In this document: positions 9,045 through 17,318 of the stretch, one piece after another
How the letters are laid out: each line of letters begins with the position of its first letter
Numbering within the stretch: position 1 is the first letter of the stretch
Assembly: GCA_949372595.1 (NCBI GenBank)
Contig: CASIAN010000014.1
Span: forward strand, 115,975 to 179,974
Length of the DNA: 64,000 nucleotides
DNA from: CPC320 sp002336405
GTDB lineage: Bacteria > Pseudomonadota > Alphaproteobacteria > Rhodobacterales > Rhodobacteraceae
Direction of reading: 5' to 3'
Notes under the pieces: generated by a model
The model's database searches: none
What the model was told of the DNA's origin: nothing
What the model saw: the letters and a program-made list of their open reading frames with translations, nothing else
Made by a program: the position numbers and the translations under genes

Positions 9045-12013
9045 GCAGGCCCCGTGTTGGAGACCGTACCCGGCGGCGTGTCGGGCAGCGTGTCAGGCGG
9101 CGTGCCAGGTGGCGTGTCGGGCGGCGTCAGCAAGTGGCGAATCAACGCCACCGGATGCGCCCGCAGGCTGAGCCGCATCGCCGCGTAATCCTCAACTACC
9201 TGTTCGCCCAGCCCCATCTGCGGCAGATGCGCGGCCGGCTCGATAATGCCCTCGCCTTCGATATCACCACCAAACAACGGCAGGGGCGCGGGGGCGCGCA
9301 GCGCCTTGGCCTCCCATAATGCGTCGCGGCGATTCAGACCCAAGGCGGCGAACACATCCGCCTCGGCCAGTCGCGCCAAGACCACCGGCGCCAGACCGGC
9401 ACGGCGCCAGACATCCTCGACCGAGCGATAGCCGTTGCCACGCGCCGCCGAAATCCACACCGCATCCTCCTCGCGCAAGCCTTTAATCTGGCGAAACCCC
9501 AGTCGCAGCGCCAAACCGCCCTGCCCGTCGGGCTGCATGGTGTTGTCAAAATAACTGTCATTGACACAGACCGGCAGCACTGTGACCCCGTGGGCACGGG
9601 CATCGCGCACGATCTGCGCCGGAGCGTAAAACCCCATCGGTTGCGCATTGAGCAACGCACAGGCAAACACCCCCGGATGATGACATTTCAACCACGCTGA
9701 GGCATAGACTAAAAACGCAAACGACGCGGCATGGCTTTCGGGAAAACCATAGCTGCCAAACCCCTCAATCTGGGAAAAGCAACGCGCGGCAAAGTCGGCT
9801 TCATAGCCATTCTTGGCCATGCCGCGCAGAAACCGGTTTTTGAAATCGCTGATATTGCCATGCTTTTTGAACGTCGCGAGCGCGCGCCGCAAGCGGTCGG
9901 CCTCGTCGGGGGTAAAGCCCGCACCGATGATGGCAATCTGCATCGCCTGTTCTTGAAACAACGGCACGCCAAGAGTTTTGCCCAACACCGCACCCAGCGC
10001 ATCCGAGGGAAACGACACCAGCTCTTGTTTGTTGCGCCGGCGGATATAGGGATGCACCATATCGCCTTGGATAGGACCGGGGCGCACAATCGCCACCTCG
10101 ATCACCAGATCATAAAACGTGCGCGGCTTCATCCGTGGCAGGAAATTCATCTGCGCCCGGCTCTCGACCTGAAACACCCCGATACTATCGGCGCGGCACA
10201 GCATATCATAAACGCGCGGATCCTCTTGCGGCAGCGTCGCCAGCGTATAGCGCGTGCCGTAATGCTGGGCCACCAGATCAAACGCCTTGCGAATGCAACT
10301 CAGCATGCCAAGGCTCAGCACATCGACCTTAAGAATACCCAAAGTATCGATGTCATCCTTGTCCCAACAAATGACTGTGCGATCCTCCATTGCGGCGTTC
10401 TCGATCGGCACCAGTTCGTCGAGCCGGCCCTCGGTAATAATAAAACCACCAACATGCTGGCTGAGATGACGGGGAAAGCCGATGATGTCTTCGATCAGCG
10501 CCATGGTCCGTTGCAGGTGGCGGTTGGCGGGGTCAAGACCGATCTCGCGCAGCCGGTCATCTTGCAACCCGTCACCAGTAAAAAACCCCCATAATTGCGA
10601 CGACAATGCGGCGATGGTATCTTGCGTCAACCCCATGGCGGTGCCAACCTCACGCACCGCACGCTTGCCGCGGTAATGGATCACCGTGGCGCACAGACCC
10701 GCACGTTGCCGGCCATAGCGGTCATAGATGTGCTGGATCACCTCTTCGCGGCGCTCATGTTCAAAATCGACATCAATATCGGGTGGCTCGTCACGCGCCT
10801 CAGAGACGAAACGCTCAAACACCATCGTGCCGATTTCGGGGCTGACCGAGGTAACACCAAGACAATAGCACACCACCGAATTGGCCGCCGATCCGCGCCC
10901 CTGACACAAGATGCCGCGGTCGCGGGCGAACTGTACAATATCATTGACGGTCAAGAAATACGGCTCGTATTTCAGTTTGGCGATCAGGGCCAGTTCATGC
11001 GCCAGCATGCCGCGCACCTTGTCAGTGCTGCCGTAAGGATAGCGCCATATCAACCCAGCCTGCGCCAGACGCGCCAGACGCTCTGTCGGGGTTTCATTAC
11101 CGCTTATCGCAGACGGGTATTCATAGCGCAGCGCATCGAGCGAAAACGTCATCTTTTGACTAAGCGCGTAGGCGTGTTGCAGCGTTGCCGGATGATCTTG
11201 GTACAGTCGACACATCTCGGCGGCACTGCGCAGGCGTTGTTCGCTATTGGCCAGCGCAGTGCGACCCAGCGCATCGACCCGAATACCAAGACGGATTGCG
11301 GCCAGAACATCGGCCAGTTTGCGCCGCCGCCCGTGATGCATCAGCGGCGTGGCGCTGGCCAGCGTCGGCAGGCCAAGCCGAGTGGCCAGACCGGCGATGG
11401 CGGCAAAACGTGCCGGATCCTGACCATCATAACGCGGCGCCATCACCAGATGCATCCGTGGGCCAAAGCGGCGCGTCAGACGTTGCACCGGGCGCAACCA
11501 TTGCTTGGCACCGCGCAGCGATGTCAGCGCCGCGGGTGGATGCAGCAACAATTGCACACCCTCGACCCCAGCGGTAAGCAGATCCTCAAGACATAGATCA
11601 CAAACACCTTTGGCAGCGCGCTGGCGACCTGTCGACAGCAACCGGCACAACAGCGCCCAGCCGGCACGGGTTTCCGCCAACACGGTGATATCGGGGGCGT
11701 CTGTAAATCGCAGGCGAGCCGCCGGGATCAGCCGCGGAACCGTATAGATCGCAGCCGACGGGGGCAGAGGCAAATCGGGCGGAGCCGGTGGCCCAATCAG
11801 GCCATGTGCGGCGTCAAAAGCACGCCGCTCAGCGACCAGACGGGCGACCTCGCGTGCTGCCGCATGAGCACGAACGATGCCGGCAACGGTGTTATCATCG
11901 GCAATGGCGATGGCCGTCAGCCCCGCCAAAGCGGCACGGCGGATATATTCCTCGGGGTGCGACGCCCCAGTGAGGAAGGTAAAGTTAGAGGTGATCGACA
12001 ATTCAGCATACAT
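9035..12013 (-). CDS. dnaE2: Error-prone DNA polymerase DnaE2, C-terminally truncated
   Basis: From the ATG at 12013 the protein is 992 residues and starts MYAELSITSNFTFLTGASHP, the DnaE2 form of the PHP-domain entry. The polymerase core is present with the catalytic acidic motif PPDIDVDFE, QHVGGFIIT, and the helix-hairpin-helix region near GFGSYGFPESHAASFA. DnaE2 extends past lesions during SOS mutagenesis. Family members usually continue about 100 residues more into an OB-fold. Here that domain is missing, and the protein ends in a TPPD/TPPG repeat encoded by a 12-bp tandem array. No imuA or imuB is adjacent. An SOS-box-like site lies 16 bp before the start. Confidence 0.92.
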   Translation of the reverse strand: MYAELSITSNFTFLTGASHPEEYIRRAALAGLTAIAIADDNTVAGIVRAHAAAREVARLVAERRAFDAAHGLIGPPAPPDLPLPPSAAIYTVPRLIPAARLRFTDAPDITVLAETRAGWALLCRLLSTGRQRAAKGVCDLCLEDLLTAGVEGVQLLLHPPAALTSLRGAKQWLRPVQRLTRRFGPRMHLVMAPRYDGQDPARFAAIAGLATRLGLPTLASATPLMHHGRRRKLADVLAAIRLGIRVDALGRTALANSEQRLRSAAEMCRLYQDHPATLQHAYALSQKMTFSLDALRYEYPSAISGNETPTERLARLAQAGLIWRYPYGSTDKVRGMLAHELALIAKLKYEPYFLTVNDIVQFARDRGILCQGRGSAANSVVCYCLGVTSVSPEIGTMVFERFVSEARDEPPDIDVDFEHERREEVIQHIYDRYGRQRAGLCATVIHYRGKRAVREVGTAMGLTQDTIAALSSQLWGFFTGDGLQDDRLREIGLDPANRHLQRTMALIEDIIGFPRHLSQHVGGFIITEGRLDELVPIENAAMEDRTVICWDKDDIDTLGILKVDVLSLGMLSCIRKAFDLVAQHYGTRYTLATLPQEDPRVYDMLCRADSIGVFQVESRAQMNFLPRMKPRTFYDLVIEVAIVRPGPIQGDMVHPYIRRRNKQELVSFPSDALGAVLGKTLGVPLFQEQAMQIAIIGAGFTPDEADRLRRALATFKKHGNISDFKNRFLRGMAKNGYEADFAARCFSQIEGFGSYGFPESHAASFAFLVYASAWLKCHHPGVFACALLNAQPMGFYAPAQIVRDARAHGVTVLPVCVNDSYFDNTMQPDGQGGLALRLGFRQIKGLREEDAVWISAARGNGYRSVEDVWRRAGLAPVVLARLAEADVFAALGLNRRDALWEAKALRAPAPLPLFGGDIEGEGIIEPAAHLPQMGLGEQVVEDYAAMRLSLRAHPVALIRHLLTPPDTPPGTPPDTLPDTPPGTVSNTGPAWR
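9072..9128. repeat. 12-bp tandem repeat at the dnaE2 3' end
   Basis: Nearly five copies of GGCGGCGTGTCG with a few substitutions. On the minus strand they encode the Pro/Thr-rich tail of DnaE2, exactly where the OB-fold domain should begin. Confidence 0.85.
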
Positions 12014-12028
12014 GAGTCGGCAGTATAT

Positions 12029-12043
12029 ATTCACGTTTTGTTC
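12029..12043 (-). promoter_or_regulatory. Putative LexA (SOS) box of dnaE2
   Basis: Read on the minus strand the site is GAAC-N7-GAAT, one base off the alphaproteobacterial LexA consensus GAAC-N7-GAAC (equivalently GTTC-N7-GTTC). It ends 16 bp upstream of the dnaE2 ATG. dnaE2 is a classical SOS gene, which supports the reading. Binding itself is inferred. Confidence 0.7.
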
Positions 12044-12268
12044 TTTTCTAGGGGGGTGCGCTTTTTTCATAGTTATTTGGAAATATTTGATATTTGCCTC
12101 ATAAAAGGCAGGTGTTGAAACAACGGGACCAAAGGATTAGCTTGGCCGCATTTAACGCCGTTTATATTTCACCATTTTCACATCAAATTGCGCCCGCCAT
12201 TTCATAACAAACTTGTTGTACAAAACACATGGTTCATTTGATAAACTCTATAGATTTCGGAGACCCTC

Positions 12269-13195
12269 ATGGAGGAAAACGACGATAAATCAGCGCTCAT
12301 ATCGCCGGTTAATACAGCGATTGCAACACAACTTGGAAACCCCGCTTTTAAGGCGCTTAGCTACCTTATCGGCAGCGTTCTCGATATTCCGGCCGCCTGG
12401 CTGGAGCAGCAAGCCCAGCGCATCAAAGACAAAACCGCGGCCCGCAGTCAGGTCACCCAGGCGCTTGCCACGCAAACGGCCAAAACGGCGGTCACTGATC
12501 CAGAAATTATCGAGCGCGCCAAGGCAGCCTTGGTTGACCAAGTCTATCGACGCCAAGTGAACAAAGAGGCCGTGGCGATGAAAACCATCGAAAACTTGCA
12601 GGCAGATCCCGCACCCGAACACAGTGACGGACCGTCAGAGGATTGGCTGGCAAAGTTCGAACGCCATGCCGAAGATGCCTCAAGCGACCAGTTAAGAAGC
12701 CTGTTTGCGAAACTATTAGCCGGGGAAATCCGAAACCCCGGCGCTATTTCCCCGAGGACCCTGCATGTTATCTCTATGCTGGATCAAGAGACCGCAACTC
12801 TTATCCAACGGGTTTTTCCCTATACAGTCTTTAATAACACTGACCGCTCAGCAGCCGGTACACTGATTGAGTGCTGCGATCCCCCTCTGAGCTTGGAACA
12901 GCAATTGGACTTAGAGCGTTGCGGCTTTTGCTCGCAAGCTGGTGGTTTCACAACCACATTTAATTTTGATGAAAACGGCAACAGCTTTATCAGGCTCAAA
13001 AATAATCTGGGGTTCGTTTTACAGGGCGATGCAAACGACACAGTGCGCTTTGACACTTTAATCCTCTCAAAAGCGGGTTTTGATTTGTTCAATATCACCG
13101 ACAGTAGTTTTAAGGTGCAGAAACTGGCGGATGTCGCTTTGGCCAAGGAAAGCGTCAAGAGATGCTATCACGGTCCAATGACCGGTGCATGGTGA
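12269..13195 (+). CDS. DUF2806-like protein
   Basis: The 308-residue protein has an alanine-rich N-terminal half and a central block DWLAKFERHAEDASSDQL followed by LFAKLLAGEIRNPGAISPRTL, the recognisable core of DUF2806 proteins. No signal peptide is visible; the mid-N-terminal ALSYLIGSVLDIPAAWLE is only mildly hydrophobic. The start ATG follows GGAG at a sensible distance. Function is unknown. It is divergent from dnaE2 and stands next to the rppH remnant that opens the accessory island. Confidence 0.75.
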   Translation: MEENDDKSALISPVNTAIATQLGNPAFKALSYLIGSVLDIPAAWLEQQAQRIKDKTAARSQVTQALATQTAKTAVTDPEIIERAKAALVDQVYRRQVNKEAVAMKTIENLQADPAPEHSDGPSEDWLAKFERHAEDASSDQLRSLFAKLLAGEIRNPGAISPRTLHVISMLDQETATLIQRVFPYTVFNNTDRSAAGTLIECCDPPLSLEQQLDLERCGFCSQAGGFTTTFNFDENGNSFIRLKNNLGFVLQGDANDTVRFDTLILSKAGFDLFNITDSSFKVQKLADVALAKESVKRCYHGPMTGAW

Positions 13196-13252
13196 GACCG
13201 TAAAAGTAGGCAACATAACCGAGCTGTTCGCATCAGTGCCGCCACAAGACCC

Positions 13253-13350
13253 CTAAAGATGCGCCGCAAACACCGCCAGCACCTGTTCATAGACCGCGCG
13301 TTTGAACGGCACGATATTGTTGGCCAGTTGATCCACCGCCAGCCATTGCC
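13253..13350 (-). pseudogene. Diverged duplicate of the rppH 3' end
   Basis: The minus strand reads QWLAVDQLANNIVPFKRAVY, then EQVLAVFAAHL and a stop, matching the last 32 codons of the intact rppH at 19245-19342. I count about 12 mismatches in 98 aligned bases, most of them conservative or silent. Similarity stops abruptly on both sides. With the intact copy in the same orientation 6 kb away, this brackets the accessory island. It is not a functional gene. Confidence 0.85.
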
Positions 13351-13961
13351 CTGGCTAGGTCATGTACAAGATCTCCTGTTTGTCGCGCCCGGGCGTCGGC
13401 TCTCAAACCGCAGTGATGGTCCAGTTCTCAGTCGCCACGGCCAATGGCGACTTCAGTGGGCCCGCCCCCGCGCGCAGTTCCGGCTCTTCGTACTTTGATG
13501 AAGGGGCTCACAACGTCATACGCAGTGCAACGCCTTTCCTAAGACCTCCAGCAGGGGCGCGACGGTCCTATCAGATTGCGATCAAAGGGCGTGGATAAAC
13601 TGCACTTTTGACTATTAAATCTTGCCTAGCGACCGTCCGGTTCCCACGCAGAATTGGTGAGACAGGCATAGGAGCTGTATTGTCGTGGTCGCCTGTCTAC
13701 TCATACAAATCAAATTCGGGAGCGATCTTTTTTTCGCTTGGCAGGCAGTCTGCATGTTCGTGTCAAACGCATCTAAAAGTATCGGAAAGGCTCAATCTCT
13801 CATTTGGCTATCTTAGAGATTAACAGGGGTGCGAATTTATTTGCCAATTTTGACGTAACGTTAAATACCGAATGGAATTTAACTTACAACCAAAGGATTG
13901 AATTTTTGTTAAATTTAGATTTTAGCACATAGGGCACAAGCAGAAAAATTGGAGACCTAAA
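13351..13961. other. Intergenic stretch with composition switch; no gene supported
   Basis: The first ~250 bases are GC-rich and look like decayed coding DNA, but I could not identify them. After about 13,600 the sequence becomes steadily more AT-rich up to the first NTF2-like gene. A 71-codon open frame at 13608-13823 has no recognisable motif or ribosome-binding site, and I do not call it. Confidence 0.6.
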
Positions 13962-14333
13962 ATGACATCTAAAGAAGTAGTACAAACTATGTATGATTGT
14001 TTTACAACTGGAGATATGGAAAAATTTGCCTCAATGTACCATGAAGACGCCATTATAAAAGTGAACGGTATGCATAGCTTTTCGGGCACTCATGAGGGCA
14101 TTGCTGCTTGGATGTCAGTTTTATCTACTATTCCTGCTATGTTTGATAATTTCTCAGTAACACCAACTAATATGATCGCTGAAGGAAACCAAGTTTTCAC
14201 TCAGTTACATGCCAAAGCGGACGGTATGGACGCTAATTTTGGGCATTATCACAAAATTGAAGACGGAAAGATTAAAGAGTTTTGGATTTACGATGACAGC
14301 CAGAAAATGGCCCATACCATGAAAGCTGTCTAG
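13962..14333 (+). CDS. NTF2-like (SnoaL-type) protein
   Basis: The 123-residue protein follows the cone-shaped NTF2/SnoaL pattern: a helical start VVQTMYDCFTTGDMEKFASMY, HEDAIIKVNG, and a C-terminal strand pair ending GHYHKIEDGKIKEFWIYDD. Such folds serve as small-molecule isomerases, cyclases or binding proteins, and the ligand cannot be told. A GGAG precedes the ATG. Composition is clearly AT-richer than the surrounding alphaproteobacterial genes, suggesting transfer. Confidence 0.78.
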   Translation: MTSKEVVQTMYDCFTTGDMEKFASMYHEDAIIKVNGMHSFSGTHEGIAAWMSVLSTIPAMFDNFSVTPTNMIAEGNQVFTQLHAKADGMDANFGHYHKIEDGKIKEFWIYDDSQKMAHTMKAV

Positions 14334-14420
14334 CTTGCTATATTGGACCTAACAGGCCTGAATTGGGTGTTGCGAGTATCAGTTAGGGTGAAACAGCTAT
14401 TAAATTGGAGGGAGAGTAAA

Positions 14421-14747
14421 ATGCTTTACGAAAAGATGAAGTCAGCCGACAAAAGTAGAGACATTGATGCATTTATGGAGTTAGTCCACGACGATTTTGT
14501 ATTTGTAAGAAATCAAAATGGAACAGATGTAGACCGAACAGGGTTCTACGAAGGCCGTAAAATGATGTATGCTAGTGACAAAGTTACTCGTGAGAAAGAA
14601 CGCTGCATTTATGAAAATGACGATATAATCGTGGAGCATTTGATCATGGCATTCCCTGACGATACAAAAGAAGTGATAATGGGGGTATGGACAAAGAAAG
14701 ACGGTAAATTGATTTGTTTTGAGAACGAGGGCACTCCAATAAAATAA
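14421..14747 (+). CDS. NTF2-like protein (second copy)
   Basis: From the ATG at 14421, preceded by a strong GGAGGGAG box, the protein has 108 residues: YEKMKSADKSRDIDAFMELV, HDDFVFVRNQNG, and a C-terminal GVWTKKDGKLICFENEGTP. The pattern is that of nuclear transport factor 2 family proteins. An upstream in-frame ATG at 14343 exists but lacks a ribosome-binding site. It sits 87 bp after another NTF2-like gene and shares its low GC. Function unknown. Confidence 0.72.
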   Translation: MLYEKMKSADKSRDIDAFMELVHDDFVFVRNQNGTDVDRTGFYEGRKMMYASDKVTREKERCIYENDDIIVEHLIMAFPDDTKEVIMGVWTKKDGKLICFENEGTPIK

Positions 14748-15144
14748 TGCCTATGCTGCAGTTTTATACGAATGGAAATTCTGGAATAATTATGATTTGT
14801 AATTGTAATAGTGGTTCGGCCCACTTGGAGCTGCCACGGGTCGTAATAAATCAGCATGCGTTTGGTTGGCGAACATTCATATAGTTTTCAAACTATCCAC
14901 TCAATAATAACACGTAAAAACGAAGAACGTAGCAAAATAATCGTCAAGTTAACTCAAGATTTATCCAGAGGCTTCGCACCATGGAAACAAATGTTTCACG
15001 AAAATGCAGCAAAACTGAATGCACATGGCTGCCAGTTGATTTTTGCCGGTACCGAAAAAGACAATAATAATAAGCTATACTTGGCGTCGTTGAGTACCCG
15101 AAGATCATGTTGACGTTTAGGAGGACATTGATTCAAGTTCTCAC

Positions 15145-15435
15145 ATGAACCGTACAAATTTTCTGTTCCTTGAGGACCGCCGCGAACGTCTGGCGTGTGT
15201 GACGCGACAGCGGGAGGATCATGGCGTTGCACGGCGGGCAAATGCGCTTTTACTGTTGGATGACGGCAAGTCCTGTGTCGAGATTGCGCAGGTACTTTAC
15301 CTTGATGATGACACGCTGCGTGGCTGGCACAAACAATATCTAGCCGAGGGCTGGGATGCAGTGGCTTATGATGGTTGGAAAGGCGGGCAATCGCGGATGC
15401 CTGTCGCGCAAGGTAGTTCTTTGCGCGTGGCTTGA
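15145..15435 (+). CDS. IS630 transposase, N-terminal frame (OrfA)
   Basis: The 96-residue frame holds the helix-turn-helix part of the transposase: VARRANALLLLDDGKSC, VEIAQVLYLDDDTLRGWHKQY and GWDAVAYDGWKGGQS. The sequence then shifts frame; continuous coding resumes in the overlapping OrfB as VVLCAWLEDRFCRSTVE. IS630 elements are often made of two overlapping frames joined by frameshifting, but I see no clear slippery heptamer, so an inactivating indel is equally possible. Confidence 0.85.
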   Translation: MNRTNFLFLEDRRERLACVTRQREDHGVARRANALLLLDDGKSCVEIAQVLYLDDDTLRGWHKQYLAEGWDAVAYDGWKGGQSRMPVAQGSSLRVA

Positions 15436-16243
15436 GGACCGCTTTTGCCGATCTACGGTGGAAATACGCGCCTATGTCACGGCGCAGTTCGATCTGCGGT
15501 ATTCTCATTCAGGCTGTGTTAAGCTTTTGGCGCGCCTGGGCTTTGAATATCGCAAACCGAAGACGCTGCCGCGCGTGGCCGACGTAGCCAAACAGGCTGA
15601 ATTCATCGCAATGTATGAGAATATGCTGAATTCTTTGGCCGATGATGAGGCGGTATACTTCGCACCTTCTCGGCGTTTTCAAGCAAACACCTGTCAGGCA
15701 ATGGACGCCGTGCATCCAGAATATCAAAGCAAACCTGCCTTTGGTTGGGTGAAGAAGGGTGCAAACCCCACGCTCAAAACCACGGCAGGCCGCGCCCGCG
15801 TCAACATTCACGGCGCGCTGAACCTTGAACCCTTTGATACGCCTTTCGTCGTGCCGATCACAGTGGGTGGCGTCAGTGCCGTGCAATTGCTGGCCAAGAT
15901 TGAGGACCGCAATCAAGATAAACGCATCATCCAGGTGATCTGGGACAACGCCGCTTACCACAAAGCGCCGGATGTCAGGGCTTTTCTCTCGCGCAAAAAC
16001 TGCCGCATCCACCTGATCCAGCTGCCGCCCTATTGCCCGCACCTAAATCCAATTGAAAGGCTCTGGGCCGTGATGCACCAACACGTCACCCACAATCGCG
16101 CCTATCCCACACAAAAACAGGTTACCCAAGCCATTCTGAAGGTCTTTCGAAAAACCATCCCAAAACAATGGACAGGCTTTCGAACACAACTCACAGATAA
16201 TTTCTGCATCTTCTCAGACCAAAATCTTCGGGTTTTAGGCTAA
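15356..16243 (+). CDS. IS630 transposase, catalytic frame (OrfB)
   Basis: This frame carries the DDE domain: the first Asp in MDAVHPEYQSKPAFGW, the second in IWDNAAYHKAPDV, and the Glu in LPPYCPHLNPIERLWAVMH. Between the strand AVYFA and DAVHPEYQ there are 13 extra residues (PSRRFQANTCQAM). In related transposases the two blocks are contiguous as FADAVHPEYQ. The extra 39 bp keep the frame but sit next to the first catalytic Asp, so activity is doubtful. True coding begins only after the frameshift from OrfA, near residue 20. Confidence 0.85.
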   Translation: MQWLMMVGKAGNRGCLSRKVVLCAWLEDRFCRSTVEIRAYVTAQFDLRYSHSGCVKLLARLGFEYRKPKTLPRVADVAKQAEFIAMYENMLNSLADDEAVYFAPSRRFQANTCQAMDAVHPEYQSKPAFGWVKKGANPTLKTTAGRARVNIHGALNLEPFDTPFVVPITVGGVSAVQLLAKIEDRNQDKRIIQVIWDNAAYHKAPDVRAFLSRKNCRIHLIQLPPYCPHLNPIERLWAVMHQHVTHNRAYPTQKQVTQAILKVFRKTIPKQWTGFRTQLTDNFCIFSDQNLRVLG

Positions 16244-16544
16244 CTGCGGTATAGCAGTATTGTTTCATGCAAATTCCCCAGAGAGCCTGAAGGCTTTTGC
16301 TACTGATGAAGATTTGAAACAAAAAAGAGCTAAAACAGGAGCGCGGTTAGAAACAACCATCGTTACGATAATGGGACAAGGTTCGTTCACTGAAACGAGT
16401 TGAGTTTCTGAATTTCAATGCCCTTATATCAGGCATTGAAATCCAATAATAACTTAAAAAGTTCATCATTATCCTCATAAAAACAAGAAATTATCATCTT
16501 ATTTCTGTCTTAATCCGAGTGTGTGATAAACTTTCTGTGGAAGA

Positions 16545-16895
16545 CTAAACGTCAATACCTTTTTCCAATAGAGCACGTAAATCTTTGCTGCCACCAATCA
16601 GTTTTTGGTCAACAAATACCATTGGAAATGTTGGCCAACCCGTCCACATTTTCAGGGCTAAACGCCGATGCCAATGGGATGTATAACTACCGTACTCTAG
16701 ATAAACAAAATCTATTCCTGCGCCCTTCAAAGCACCGCGAGCTTTACCAACCGCAGGATTGTACCTCATACCCACAACCACCACACGGTTCTCAGTTATA
16801 GTCTTGTTGACTTCCTGCACGATGTCACTTTGGAAATTTGCCACTTCGTCCTTAATGTTAGGATGAATGGCTTCAGGGCTTAACATAGTACGCAT
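16545..16895 (-). CDS. Glutaredoxin-fold protein lacking the CxxC
   Basis: The 116-residue protein has the glutaredoxin fold pattern: VVVVGMRYNPAVGKARGALK, DFVYLEYGSYTSHWHRR, the cis-proline block WTGWPTFPMVFVDQ, and the glutathione-binding GGSKDLRALLE. The usual active-site CPYC is replaced by MRYNPAVG and there is no cysteine in that loop. Related Grx-like proteins with GMxxNP exist in marine bacteria. It may bind glutathione or Fe-S without thiol exchange. AT-rich composition sets it apart from the host. Confidence 0.75.
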   Translation of the reverse strand: MRTMLSPEAIHPNIKDEVANFQSDIVQEVNKTITENRVVVVGMRYNPAVGKARGALKGAGIDFVYLEYGSYTSHWHRRLALKMWTGWPTFPMVFVDQKLIGGSKDLRALLEKGIDV

Positions 16896-17072
16896 GTCTT
16901 GAACGCTCTCTCGTAATTAACTTGGGTTAATGACGCATATCTATGTTGATCACTTACTAAAAGAGCTATGGCCTCTACTTAATCAAAAACTGAACAGCTT
17001 TCTGTAATAGTAATTGTGAGAGAAATAAATTAGCGTCTGTCAGACAGGGGCTAAATAGGTTTGGATTAACCG

Positions 17073-17261
17073 ATGACCGAAGACCGAAAAGAAGAATTGA
17101 GGAAATCTTTTGCTGGTAAAGCAGTTTCCGAAATGAATTATGAAGAACGTCAGGTATTTGATGCGGACTTCCAATATGGTCTATCCACAACAAGTAACTC
17201 TGAACCCTTCAAAGGCGCACTGTTTGGTTTTGGGAAACAAATCGCTAAATTTATGAAGTAA
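17073..17261 (+). CDS. Small hypothetical protein
   Basis: The 62-residue, charged protein (MTEDRKEELRKSFAGKAVSE... ending FGFGKQIAKFMK) has no recognised domain, signal or membrane segment. The ribosome-binding site is weak. Its AT-rich composition matches the other island genes and its codon pattern looks protein-like. Function unknown. Confidence 0.45.
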   Translation: MTEDRKEELRKSFAGKAVSEMNYEERQVFDADFQYGLSTTSNSEPFKGALFGFGKQIAKFMK

Positions 17262-17318
17262 ATTGGTGCGACAAACAGCAATCTTAAACACTCGCTGTCC
17301 AAAACTGGATCTGCGTTC

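Larger units (their letters stand above)
15078..16251 (+). mobile_element. IS630-family insertion sequence (1,174 bp)
   Basis: The element carries a two-frame IS630 transposase and is bounded by TA dinucleotides at 15076-15077 and 16252-16253, the target duplication typical of the family. Its 28-bp termini both start TAC and both contain ACCCGAAGAT at positions 19-28 from the end, with a divergent stretch between. Boundaries were also set by restoring the reading frame of the interrupted host gene. The GC content is that of the alphaproteobacterial host, unlike the AT-rich gene it entered. Confidence 0.88.
14856..16403 (+). pseudogene. Small DUF3764-like gene split by IS630
   Basis: Left of the insertion the frame reads KIIVKLTQDLSRGFAPWKQM and GCQLIFAGTEKDNNNKL. 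Right of it, after removing the element and one TA, it continues in frame AVLFHANSPESLKAFATDED and ends ...MGQGSFTETS with TGA at 16401-16403. The rejoined protein of about 100 residues resembles the DUF3764 / small alpha-beta barrel type; that assignment is tentative. The first conserved codons near 14931 lack a start codon in place; the nearest in-frame ATG is 14856. The gene is certainly interrupted. Confidence 0.7.

Noticed and set aside
9731..11596. Long plus-strand open frames (287 and 333 codons) opposite dnaE2
   Set aside because: They lie entirely antisense to a conserved polymerase in GC-rich DNA, where stop-poor antisense frames are expected, and show no family motifs.
13608..13823. 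A 71-codon open frame in the island's left flank
   Set aside because: There is no ribosome-binding site, motif or codon bias; it lies in a composition-transition zone and is likely chance.
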